NCBI RefSeq assembly: GCF_900114065.1
Contig: NZ_FORS01000001.1
Span: 1-64,000, forward strand
Direction of reading: 5' to 3'
Source: Stutzerimonas kunmingensis
GTDB lineage: Bacteria > Pseudomonadota > Gammaproteobacteria > Pseudomonadales > Pseudomonadaceae
Length of the DNA: 64,000 nucleotides
Shown here: positions 8,649 to 17,981 of the stretch, piece after piece
How positions within the stretch are numbered: position 1 is the first letter of the stretch
Layout: every line of letters starts with the position of its first letter
Notes under the pieces: model-generated
What the model saw: only the letters and a program-made list of their open reading frames with translations
What the model was told of the DNA's origin: nothing
Databases searched by the model: none
Program-made: the position numbers and the translations under genes

Positions 8649-9574
8649 GACTTCACCTTCAGGTTGTTCTCCACCAGCGACACGAACAGCTCCTCCAGTC
8701 GGTTGGTCTTGTTGCGCAGACTCAGCACCTCGATGCCCTGAGCGCTGAGTAGACGGAACAGTTCGGTCACGCCCTGACTCTTCTCCACCTGCACCTCGAG
8801 GGTGTGATGATCGATCAACTGCGCCGGATAGCTGTCCAGCTCCGGCGCGACCAGTTGCGACTCCTTGAGGTCCAGCAGAAAGGTTTCCACGTGCAGCTGC
8901 GAGAGCAGCTCGCGCATGCTGGTGTTCTTGACGATCTGGCCATGGTCGATGATGCCGATGTTGCGGCACAGCTGTTCGGCCTCCTCCAGATAGTGGGTGG
9001 TGAGGATGATGGTGATGCCTTCACGATTGAGCTCGGTGAGGAACGACCACATCGAGCGGCGTAGCTCGATATCCACACCCGCGGTGGGCTCGTCGAGAAT
9101 CAACAGCCGCGGTTGATGGATCAGCGCCCGCGCGATCATCAGGCGGCGCTTCATGCCGCCGGAGAGCATCCGCGAGGAAACATCACGCTTGTCCCACAAC
9201 CCCAGCTGGTTGAGATAGCGCTCCGCGCGCTCCTTGGCAATCTTTGCCGGGATGCCGTAGTAGCCGGCCTGGGTGACCAGGATGTCGAAGGCCTTCTCGA
9301 ACTGGTTAAAGTTGAATTCCTGCGGCACCACGCCCAGGCAACGCTTGAGCCCGGACGGGTCGCGATCCAGGTCATGGCCGAACACATTGACCGTGCCGCC
9401 GCTCTTGTTCACCAGGGTGGAGAGGATGCCGATGGTGGTGGATTTGCCGGCGCCATTGGGCCCGAGCAAGGCGAAGAAGTCGCCTTCGGCCACGTCCAGG
9501 TCGATACCCTTGAGGGCCTGGAAGCCGTTGCCGTAGGTCTTGGTCAACTGCCGGATGGACAGAGCAGTACTCAT
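8645..9574 (-). CDS. ABC transporter ATP-binding protein (YadG-like)
   Basis: This is the 309-residue cytoplasmic ATPase partner of the downstream permease. Walker A is GPNGAGKST near residues 40-48, the signature is LSGGMKRR, Walker B is LLILDEPTAGVD, and the switch His is in LTTHYLEEAE. The last 80 residues form the extra C-terminal region common in ABC-2 exporter ATPases. ATG 9574 begins directly before the nucleotide-binding fold. An open extension to 9622 exists without similarity. The operon is transcribed away from aruE. Confidence 0.9.
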   Translation of the reverse strand: MSTALSIRQLTKTYGNGFQALKGIDLDVAEGDFFALLGPNGAGKSTTIGILSTLVNKSGGTVNVFGHDLDRDPSGLKRCLGVVPQEFNFNQFEKAFDILVTQAGYYGIPAKIAKERAERYLNQLGLWDKRDVSSRMLSGGMKRRLMIARALIHQPRLLILDEPTAGVDIELRRSMWSFLTELNREGITIILTTHYLEEAEQLCRNIGIIDHGQIVKNTSMRELLSQLHVETFLLDLKESQLVAPELDSYPAQLIDHHTLEVQVEKSQGVTELFRLLSAQGIEVLSLRNKTNRLEELFVSLVENNLKVKS

Positions 9575-9666
9575 AAGAAGGTGCACACAACGCGAAGGGA
9601 GTGAAGCTAGATAAGGGCGCAAGTGACCGATTGCAACCGCCCATTTCCGGAGCGAGCGCCTCAGTG

Positions 9667-10659
9667 CTACGTGTCGGACTGCTCCAATGGCACAACGATC
9701 AATGCAGCACGCTGTCCTTCGGCAACATCGGCCATGGGGAAAAGAATGCGCGCGTCCGGCTCATCGACCACCCAGCGCATGCCGTCGTCCTCGGCAAGCA
9801 GGCTGCCAAGCGGCAATGGCGCAAAGTTCTCGATGTCAGCGGGTAGACACAGCCGAAACCGCGAGCTGCGCTTGATGATCTCTCGAGAAATACTCAGCAG
9901 CTGCGGTTGCGCCTCTGCACCCGCAGGCAACTCGCGCCCCTCGATCATTGCGATCAGCCCCTGCTCGAACTGCAGCACTGCCGGCGGCAGTGCCTCGTCC
10001 TTGCCTTCGGCAAGCTCCAAGGTAAACGCCTCGGCGCCATGAAGCGTGGCGGTCATGGCACTGAAGGTAGAGCTGGGCTGGCGCTGCAACAGGACTCCGT
10101 CGATTGCCAGAGCATGCAGTCGGGCCAACGCATTGGGTTGTGCGCCCCCTCCCTCGCGCCAAGGGCAGATCGCAAACTGGGCGAGACGCGACGGGCGCAT
10201 CGCTGAGTGCAGGTCATAGTGCCGGCGCTGGCGTCCGGACACGCTGAAGAAACCTCCGACCAATGCCTCAAGCTCTGACGCACGAATGGCTTCGCCGCCC
10301 CATACATCAGCATGGGCACCGAGAAAGAGACGGTTAAGGTCATGTTCGATGTACCGAACCATGCGACGCATCGCTGCAGGATTGGCGAACAGCAGCAACA
10401 GTCGCGCACGGGGCTGCACATCGCCCCGTGCGAGCGCACGGATCAGGCGATCCAGGACATGTATGGGGATGAGTTCATTGCCGTGTATGCCGGCCGACAG
10501 GACCAGATCGCCGCCTTGATCCTGGCCGCTCGGCGGCGATACCAGCAGCGCGCCCTCGGCCAGCCAGTGCAGCTTCACCCCGCGCGGGGTGAGCTGGACT
10601 TTCTCGCAGGGCTCGCGCCCGGCGAGGGTCAGTTCCAGCAGCTTGCCGATGGCGAGCAT
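9667..10659 (-). CDS. astE: Succinylglutamate desuccinylase (AruE/AstE)
   Basis: AstE is the last enzyme of the arginine succinyltransferase pathway, splitting N-succinylglutamate into succinate and glutamate in the cytosol. The 330-residue protein shows the M14-like zinc site HGNE at 59-62, the second zinc His in YDLHSAM near 151, and the catalytic Glu in FTLELAEGKD near 215. It lies 12 bases after the small acidic gene, and that gene follows aruC. In P. aeruginosa, aruF, aruG, aruD and aruB lie between aruC and this pair; they are absent here, so the role of AstE in this strain is uncertain unless those genes lie elsewhere. Confidence 0.9.
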   Translation of the reverse strand: MLAIGKLLELTLAGREPCEKVQLTPRGVKLHWLAEGALLVSPPSGQDQGGDLVLSAGIHGNELIPIHVLDRLIRALARGDVQPRARLLLLFANPAAMRRMVRYIEHDLNRLFLGAHADVWGGEAIRASELEALVGGFFSVSGRQRRHYDLHSAMRPSRLAQFAICPWREGGGAQPNALARLHALAIDGVLLQRQPSSTFSAMTATLHGAEAFTLELAEGKDEALPPAVLQFEQGLIAMIEGRELPAGAEAQPQLLSISREIIKRSSRFRLCLPADIENFAPLPLGSLLAEDDGMRWVVDEPDARILFPMADVAEGQRAALIVVPLEQSDT

Positions 10660-10671
10660 GCTGGTCTGCCG

Positions 10672-10953
10672 TCAGTGATTGCAGTCAGGGCCGTGGACGT
10701 GCTCGTCGTCATCGGCCTCGACCGGCTCCATTTCCAGCTGCAGGCTGACCAGGTTGGTCGCCAACGGGCGCAGCACCAGATTGGCGTACTCGGTGTCGCC
10801 GTTCTCGACGTCCACACCGATCATCAGCTGACCGTTGCCGACCTGCTGAATCCAGACCTCGCGGCCCTGCCAAATCACGGCAAAACGGGTGCAGGAAGTT
10901 TCCAGCTGGGTTCCGTCGACATCTTCCAGAACCAGTTGCAGGCTATCGCTCAT
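10672..10953 (-). CDS. Small acidic conserved protein with His/Cys tail, in the aru locus
   Basis: A 93-residue protein beginning MSDSLQLVLEDVDG, predicted to be mostly beta-strand and strongly acidic, and ending HVHGPDCNH. The tail resembles short metal-binding His/Cys ends. A protein of this type sits between aruB and aruE in the P. aeruginosa aru operon (from memory), so its retention beside aruE is positional evidence that this is the same locus. Its biochemical role is unknown. ATG 10953 is chosen because the extra 16 upstream residues of the open frame look non-conserved and the gap to aruC then holds a normal leader. Confidence 0.75.
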   Translation of the reverse strand: MSDSLQLVLEDVDGTQLETSCTRFAVIWQGREVWIQQVGNGQLMIGVDVENGDTEYANLVLRPLATNLVSLQLEMEPVEADDDEHVHGPDCNH

Positions 10954-11010
10954 TGAATTGCTCTCGCTAGTAGAACGCGCGACGCCCGCGGCGCCGCGCA
11001 TGGGGAACGG

Positions 11011-13060
<2,050 letters not shown>

Positions 13061-13189
13061 GACGAGATTCCTTGTTTTTAAAGTGGGCAGACGTTACCCA
13101 GCGCTCAGGCTCAGGTAAAGCGCGATGACCGACCGGCCGGTCACGCCAGAGGCGTCAAAGCCGCACCGAAACGTATCTGTACAGAAGGA

Positions 13190-14476
13190 TCAGCTTGATT
13201 CGAAGTCGGCCAGTGTCTCGGGGTGCAGGATGGCCTGTAGCTCGGGGTCGGCGAGATGAAGCCCGAAAGAGCCATCCGGCAGACCGACGGATATCCGGTA
13301 AGGCGCACCCTCCTCGTCCACGGTGATCTGCGCCAGATCCAGATAACGCGGCGTGCAGCGTTGCTTGGCGGCATCGCGCAACACCACGACACGGGGGCGG
13401 AGTTGGTATTGCCGATGTTTTTCCACTACCACGGCGACCTCGCCGGTGTGCAACTCGACGAGCGTACCCACCGGGAAGGCTCCCAGCCAGCGGATGAATT
13501 CGCTCACCAGGTCCTCGTCGAACTGCCTGCCGCTGGCGCTGCGCAGGATCTCGAAGGCCGATTGCACCGGTCGCGCGCAATCGTAGGCCCGGTGGCTGGT
13601 AATGGCGTCGAAAGCGTCGACAATGGTGATGATGCGCGTCATGTAGGAAATCTGCGCCGGCCCCGAACCCAGCGGATATCCAGTGCCATCGAGTCGCTCG
13701 TGATGGCCATACGCGGCGTGCAGTGCAGCTTCCGGAATACCGGGTTGCGCTCGCAGCGCTTCCAGGCCGAAGACCGGATGCCGCTTGATCACCTCGAACT
13801 CCTGCGCGGTGAGCTTTCCGGGCTTGTTGAGAATCTCCGGATCAATGCGCATCTTGCCGACGTCATGCAGCAACCCCGCCATGCCCAGCAGCTGGAGTTT
13901 GTCGTCCTGCAGGCCGAGATGATTGCCAAAGCCCATCGCCATGATCGACACCGACAAGCAGTGCAGGCTGGTGTAGAGATCCTTGTTCTTCAGCCGGACC
14001 AGCCAGAGCATGGCGCTTTCATTGCGCAGCATGCTGGCCAGGTTGCGCTTGACGGCGCCATGGCATGCGCGGGTGTCGATCACTCGTCCATGCTGCACGT
14101 CGGCCAGTACCTGTTCGATCAGGCGGGAGCCATCCAGATAGGCTGCGCGGGCCTCTTCCACCTCGGTCGAAAGCGCGTGATGCGGTCGCTCTATCGGCTT
14201 GCGAACACGCGGCCCGACGACCGGAACCGGCGTATCGTGCTGCAAGCGAACTCTGCGCGTATCGTCGACATAGACATACTCGCAACAGTTGCGTAGCGCG
14301 CGTATCTCGGCGGGCTTCAGCAGCGGAAAACCCTGGAACGCAAAGTTCGTTTCATTCCACGGCCGATCCAGCTCGCAGACGTACATACCCAATTCCAGAC
14401 GGGCGACAGCAACCCGACGCCGGGTCGGCACCAGCAAGGTATCGATATGCTTACCTGACTTGCTTGTCAGTTTCAT
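13190..14476 (-). CDS. HD-GYP domain cyclic-di-GMP phosphodiesterase with DUF3391 N-terminus
   Basis: A 428-residue cytoplasmic protein. Residues 1-150 match the DUF3391 type of N-terminal domain (ELGMYVCELDRPW, FQGFPLL). The HD-GYP domain follows, with the metal-binding HD in LLHDVGKMRID near 203, a further His in KRHPVFG, and the diagnostic HHERLDGTGYP near 258. All the landmark residues look intact, so hydrolysis of c-di-GMP is likely. It is transcribed away from tRNA-Ser. The nearby PilZ-domain protein (5369-5668) is a possible receptor in the same signalling network, but this is inference. Confidence 0.9.
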   Translation of the reverse strand: MKLTSKSGKHIDTLLVPTRRRVAVARLELGMYVCELDRPWNETNFAFQGFPLLKPAEIRALRNCCEYVYVDDTRRVRLQHDTPVPVVGPRVRKPIERPHHALSTEVEEARAAYLDGSRLIEQVLADVQHGRVIDTRACHGAVKRNLASMLRNESAMLWLVRLKNKDLYTSLHCLSVSIMAMGFGNHLGLQDDKLQLLGMAGLLHDVGKMRIDPEILNKPGKLTAQEFEVIKRHPVFGLEALRAQPGIPEAALHAAYGHHERLDGTGYPLGSGPAQISYMTRIITIVDAFDAITSHRAYDCARPVQSAFEILRSASGRQFDEDLVSEFIRWLGAFPVGTLVELHTGEVAVVVEKHRQYQLRPRVVVLRDAAKQRCTPRYLDLAQITVDEEGAPYRISVGLPDGSFGLHLADPELQAILHPETLADFESS

Positions 14477-14618
14477 GGAACAGGTGAGCTCCGCTCGGCT
14501 TCTTATTCAAAAGAACCCAGGCATCGGCCAAGGCTGCAATCAGGAGTCTAGCGGAACGTGCAGCCTGTCACCAGAGCGAGACGAATTTGTTAAGCGCATG
14601 AATAAGCTAAAAAAGTTT

Positions 14619-14647
14619 TTGCCAAAGGCACAGGGTTCGATTACATT
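14619..14647 (+). promoter_or_regulatory. Promoter of tRNA-Ser
   Basis: TTGCCA at 14619-14624 and TACATT at 14642-14647 are separated by 17 bases, a good sigma-70 arrangement. The bases just after the -10 (AGCGCGCC) form a GC-rich discriminator typical of stable-RNA promoters under stringent control. Transcription would start about 30 bases before the tRNA. Confidence 0.7.
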
Positions 14648-14682
14648 AGCGCGCCTCGACGGACATGAACCTCCGTCGATCC

Positions 14683-14772
14683 GGTGAGGTGTCCGAGCGG
14701 TTGAAGGAGCACGCCTGGAAAGTGTGTATACGAGAAATCGTATCAAGGGTTCGAATCCCTTCCTCACCGCCA
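14683..14772 (+). tRNA. tRNA-Ser (anticodon GGA)
   Basis: A 90-base class II tRNA. The acceptor stem is GGTGAGG / CCTCACC with discriminator G and an encoded CCA at 14770-14772. The anticodon loop reads CTGGAAAG, giving GGA. There is a long variable arm (TATACGAGAAATCGTAT) and a T-loop TTCGAAT. It reads UCC and UCU codons. It has its own promoter and terminator. I saw no duplicated 3' end or integrase nearby, so it is not acting as an island attachment site within this window. Confidence 0.97.
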
Positions 14773-14786
14773 TATTCGATTCAAGC

Positions 14787-14821
14787 AAAACCCCTGACTT
14801 CCCCGAAGTCAGGGGTTTTTG
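14787..14821 (+). terminator. Rho-independent terminator of tRNA-Ser
   Basis: A long stem, AAAACCCCTGACTT pairing with AAGTCAGGGGTTTT, has a short loop (CCCCG) and is followed by a run of T. It begins 15 bases after the tRNA. The complementary strand also ends in T residues, so it could work in both directions. Confidence 0.9.
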
Positions 14822-14928
14822 CGTTCTAGAGCCCCAATCCGAGGGCACCGTACGTCCGTCAGCGATTGTCGAGCCGTCTGGCCTGCTGCAGATTGCTCGC
14901 AGTCCTTTTTCATGCCGCAATCACTTCC

Positions 14929-15366
14929 ATGGCCGATCCCTACCACCTGCAGCGCTTCGTCGACGCTCAACAACTCCAGTATCAGCAGGCGCTGGCAGAA
15001 CTGCGCAGCGGGCGCAAACGTACGCACTGGATGTGGTTCATCTTTCCGCAGCTGCAGGGGCTTGGCCGCAGCGCCATGGCACAGCGCTACGCGATTTCGG
15101 GCCGAGCCGAGGCTGAAGCCTATCTGCAGCACCCGCTGCTGGGACCACGTCTGCTGGCCTGCACCGAGGCGATGCTAGGGCATCACCGCAACAGCGCACA
15201 GCAGATTCTGGGAAGCCCAGACGACCTGAAGTTTCACTCCTGCATGACCCTCTTCGCCCATGTAGCGCCAGACTCCGCCCGGTTCGAGCAGGCGCTGCAA
15301 GCCTTCTTTGACGGTCAGCCCGATCCGGCCACCCTGAGACTTCTGAGCAGCGGCGACACCAGCTGA
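14929..15366 (+). CDS. DUF1810 family protein
   Basis: A 145-residue cytoplasmic protein of the DUF1810 family (sometimes annotated as calpastatin-like, without experimental basis). It shows the family pattern: DPYHLQRFVDAQ at the start, RTHWMWFIFPQLQGLGRS near 31-48, an AYLQHPLLGPRL segment and the DDLKFHSCMTLFA motif near 100. Function is unknown. ATG 14929 starts exactly at the family N-terminus; the open extension to 14866 is discarded. It is convergent with the Gly/Pro-rich secreted gene. Confidence 0.85.
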   Translation: MADPYHLQRFVDAQQLQYQQALAELRSGRKRTHWMWFIFPQLQGLGRSAMAQRYAISGRAEAEAYLQHPLLGPRLLACTEAMLGHHRNSAQQILGSPDDLKFHSCMTLFAHVAPDSARFEQALQAFFDGQPDPATLRLLSSGDTS

Positions 15367-15378
15367 ACGCCGGCCGAC

Positions 15379-15891
15379 TCAACGCTGGCCGGCGGCGCCA
15401 CCCGTTGTGCCGCCGCTGGCCGCACCGCCGCTGCTGGCTCCGCCTGCACCGTTACCGCCACCTGTTCCGATTCCACCCGGCGGTGTGACGCCGCCCTGAT
15501 TGGCGTTTCCATTGGCACCACCCGGAGCGGTCTGCGGCTGGGTGGTGCCCGGCGCAGGATTCGCGCCCACGCCACCGTTCGGCTGGCGGACATTGTTCTG
15601 CGGACTCGGCAAACCGGTCCCGGTCGGCGGGTTCGTGGCACCCGGAACGTTGGGTCGGGGGTTGTACGCATCACTCTGCACGCCCCCTCGGTTGACACCA
15701 GGCGCCTGCTCCCGAGTGGTGCCCGGCTCACGGATACGGTTGATATCGCGACCGATCTGCTGGCGATTTTCTTCCAAATCGGCACCCATCTGGTCACGCT
15801 CCTGCTGCAGTGTCATGCCCTCCTGCTGCGCCAATGCAGCGCTGGAAATGGCGGTGAGTAACAGTACTAGCGGTAACTTCGGCTTGTTCAT
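15379..15891 (-). CDS. Secreted Gly/Pro/Gln-rich low-complexity protein
   Basis: A 170-residue protein with a clear signal peptide (residues about 1-22, ending SAALAQ), a short charged helical part (QQERDQMGADLEENRQQIGRDINRI) and then about 110 residues very rich in Gly, Pro, Asn, Gln and Thr. That tail is probably disordered. An excellent ribosome site (GGAGGA) precedes ATG 15891, which supports the start despite the open frame continuing upstream. No domain is recognised. It may be a cell-envelope or surface protein. Codon choice resembles its neighbours, so recent transfer is not suggested. Confidence 0.7.
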   Translation of the reverse strand: MNKPKLPLVLLLTAISSAALAQQEGMTLQQERDQMGADLEENRQQIGRDINRIREPGTTREQAPGVNRGGVQSDAYNPRPNVPGATNPPTGTGLPSPQNNVRQPNGGVGANPAPGTTQPQTAPGGANGNANQGGVTPPGGIGTGGGNGAGGASSGGAASGGTTGGAAGQR

Positions 15892-16112
15892 TGTCTGTCC
15901 TCCGATGCGGTGTAAAACGGAAGACAACCAAAAGAAGCGACCAGCTCCATCTCTAGAGCGTTCGCTGGTGCGGAAATTGCTTTCTCTTGAGTCTGGGCGA
16001 ATGTCCAGCACGTCTCGTTTACCGGCGTCGGATTCTGGAAACCGCGGTCACGTACCGTCTCCGCCCTTCGGCAAGGCGATAATCGCTACACACAAGAATA
16101 AAAGGCCATGTC

Positions 16113-16208
16113 ATGCTCAAGCAGAAGAAATTTCGGCAGGCGACACTGATCGTCATTGCCACGGCAGTGATTCTCATCCTGCCCAACCTGACCCGTATAT
16201 TCAGCTGA
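16113..16208 (+). CDS. 31-residue single-span membrane peptide
   Basis: A short open frame encodes a basic N-terminus (MLKQKKFRQ) followed by about 17 hydrophobic residues (ATLIVIATAVILILP) and a short polar tail. AAGG precedes the start. It ends 31 bases before the rhodanese gene and would share its transcript. It looks like a genuine small inner-membrane peptide, but no homologue can be named without a search. Confidence 0.45.
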   Translation: MLKQKKFRQATLIVIATAVILILPNLTRIFS

Positions 16209-16226
16209 GCGCGCCACCGGCGCGCT
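16208..16226 (+). other. Intercistronic hairpin before the rhodanese gene
   Basis: A perfect 8-bp stem AGCGCGCC / GGCGCGCT with a three-base loop lies between the 31-residue peptide and the rhodanese ribosome site (GAGGAG). It has no U-tract and ends three bases before the ribosome site, so it is more likely to set the relative expression or mRNA stability of the two genes than to terminate. Confidence 0.4.
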
Positions 16227-16239
16227 GCGAGGAGTTCCC

Positions 16240-16596
16240 ATGCGCGCCCCGATTCTTTCCCTACTGCTGGCTCTGAGCCTGCACGCATCGGCTGGCGAGA
16301 TCGATCAGCCCACCGCCCTGCAGATGCTGCAGCGAGCCGACACCGTACTGATCGATGTAAGGACTGCTGACGAGTTCGCCGAAGGAGCGCTACCCGGCGC
16401 GGTTCGCATCGAGACTCCGGATATCGCCGAGCGGATCGGAATGCTGGCCCCGGAAAAGGACACCCCGGTCGTGCTCTACTGCCGCAGCGGCCGACGCGCC
16501 TCCGAAGCGCAGGACGTGCTCGAGAAGCTCGGCTACACACAGGTCATTAACGCCGGCGGCTACGACGAGCTCGCCACTTCCTTACCGAGCGACTGA
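16240..16596 (+). CDS. Periplasmic rhodanese-like protein (PspE type)
   Basis: A 118-residue protein with a cleavable signal peptide (about residues 1-19, ending HASAGE) and one rhodanese domain. DVRTADEFAEGALPGAVRI is the classic CH2A segment. The active-site Cys81 lies in YCRSGRRA, a loop of the length used by sulfurtransferases. It would carry a persulfide in the periplasm, as PspE and similar proteins do. The physiological sulfur donor and acceptor are not evident. GAGGAG lies six bases before ATG. Confidence 0.85.
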   Translation: MRAPILSLLLALSLHASAGEIDQPTALQMLQRADTVLIDVRTADEFAEGALPGAVRIETPDIAERIGMLAPEKDTPVVLYCRSGRRASEAQDVLEKLGYTQVINAGGYDELATSLPSD

Positions 16597-16728
16597 TAGC
16601 ACCAACGCAACCACCGAGCCCGCTAGCACCACCCATCCGACCGCCGACATAGGGAACTTATGAGCAGCGAGGACCACTGAAAAACGTGGCCTTCGCTGCA
16701 TCATGCGCACCCTTATCGGAGGATATGA

Positions 16729-17868
16729 ATGAACTGGGACGCCCTGCTCAACGAGACACTCTGGATCAACCTGGCTATCGTGCTGGGGATCACCATCGTC
16801 AGCTACCTGGTCCTGCGCACCATCCTCGGGATCGTCACCAGGCGCCTCAACAAACTCGCAACCGGGTCCAAGACCAAGTTCCTCGGCATCGCCGCCGAAC
16901 TGCTTTCACGCACCAGCAATCTGCTGATCCTGGCGTTCTCGCTACTGATCGCACTGAAGACGGTTGAACTGTCGCCTCGCTGGGAATCGACAATGTCCCA
17001 CGGCTGGTTCATCGCCCTCGCGTTCCAGTTCGCGCTGTGGATGGACACCGGCGTGCGCCTGTGGATGGAGAGCCTGACCCGCGACGGCAAGGCCCGCAAT
17101 CCGGTCACCACCACCATCATCGGCATCATGATCCGCATCGTGGTCTGGACCATGATGCTGCTATCGATCCTCGCCAACCTGGGTGTCGACATCACCGCCA
17201 TGGTCGCCAGCCTCGGCGTTGGCGGTATCGCAATCGCCCTGGCAGTACAGACGCTGCTCAGCGACATCTTCGCCTCGCTGTCCATCGGCGTGGACAAGCC
17301 GTTCGAGATCGATGACTTCGTGGTATTCGGCGAGGTGGCCGGCAACATCGAGCACATCGGCCTGAAAACCACGCGCATTCGCGCCCTCAGCGGCGAACAG
17401 GTGGTCGTATCCAACGCCGACCTGTTGCGGCAGATCGTGCACAACTACAAGCGCATGAACACACGGCGGATCGTCTTCAAGTTCGGCATCACCTACGACA
17501 CGCCAACCGAAAAGGTGAAAGAGGTGACGGCACTGGTGAAGCGCATCATCGAAGGCATCGAAGTGGCGAAGTTCGACCGCGCGCATTTCCTCGGCTTCGA
17601 CGACAGCCAGCTGACCTTCGAGGTCGTCTACATCATGCAGGTCTCGGACTACAACAAGTACATGGACACTCAGCAGGAGATCAACCTCGCCCTGCTGCAG
17701 GGCATTCGCGACATGGACGTGCAGTTCGCCTTCCCCACCCGCAGCATCGAATTCATCGGTGGGCGATTGCCGGAAATCAATGTTGCCGGCGTGCCGCAGG
17801 AAAAGACGGCAGCCAACCAGAACGCCGACGATGCCGACACGCAAATGCTCGGCACCCGGCCGAGCTGA
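16729..17868 (+). CDS. MscS-family mechanosensitive channel
   Basis: A 379-residue inner-membrane protein with four predicted N-terminal helices and a pore helix of the MscS type (VDITAMVASLGVGGIAIALAVQTLLSDIFASL), followed by the soluble MscS beta domain (KPFEIDDFVVFGEVAGNIEHIGLKTTRIR and SNADLLRQIVHNY). It would release solutes during osmotic downshock. It is longer than E. coli MscS (286 residues) through extra N-terminal helices and a disordered C-terminal tail. GGAGGA precedes ATG 16729. The 133-base gap upstream shows no gene. Confidence 0.9.
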   Translation: MNWDALLNETLWINLAIVLGITIVSYLVLRTILGIVTRRLNKLATGSKTKFLGIAAELLSRTSNLLILAFSLLIALKTVELSPRWESTMSHGWFIALAFQFALWMDTGVRLWMESLTRDGKARNPVTTTIIGIMIRIVVWTMMLLSILANLGVDITAMVASLGVGGIAIALAVQTLLSDIFASLSIGVDKPFEIDDFVVFGEVAGNIEHIGLKTTRIRALSGEQVVVSNADLLRQIVHNYKRMNTRRIVFKFGITYDTPTEKVKEVTALVKRIIEGIEVAKFDRAHFLGFDDSQLTFEVVYIMQVSDYNKYMDTQQEINLALLQGIRDMDVQFAFPTRSIEFIGGRLPEINVAGVPQEKTAANQNADDADTQMLGTRPS

Positions 17869-17878
17869 ACCATCCCCC

Positions 17879-17904
17879 GTCGCCGCCCGTTGGCCGGCGG
17901 CGAC
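17879..17904 (+). terminator. GC hairpin after mscS
   Basis: A perfect 9-bp stem GTCGCCGCC / GGCGGCGAC with an 8-base loop begins 10 bases after the mscS stop. There is no U-tract. It is a plausible weak terminator or 3'-end protecting hairpin. Confidence 0.4.
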
Positions 17905-17981
17905 ACCTCGTCCCTTCGCTGCAGCGGCGCAAGCGCCTATGCTGAAGACGGAAGCTGTTCGAACCTGAAAGGATAAGACTC

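Noticed and set aside
14683..14772. tRNA-Ser as an island or phage attachment site
   Set aside because: No duplicate of the tRNA 3' end and no integrase gene were seen in the window.
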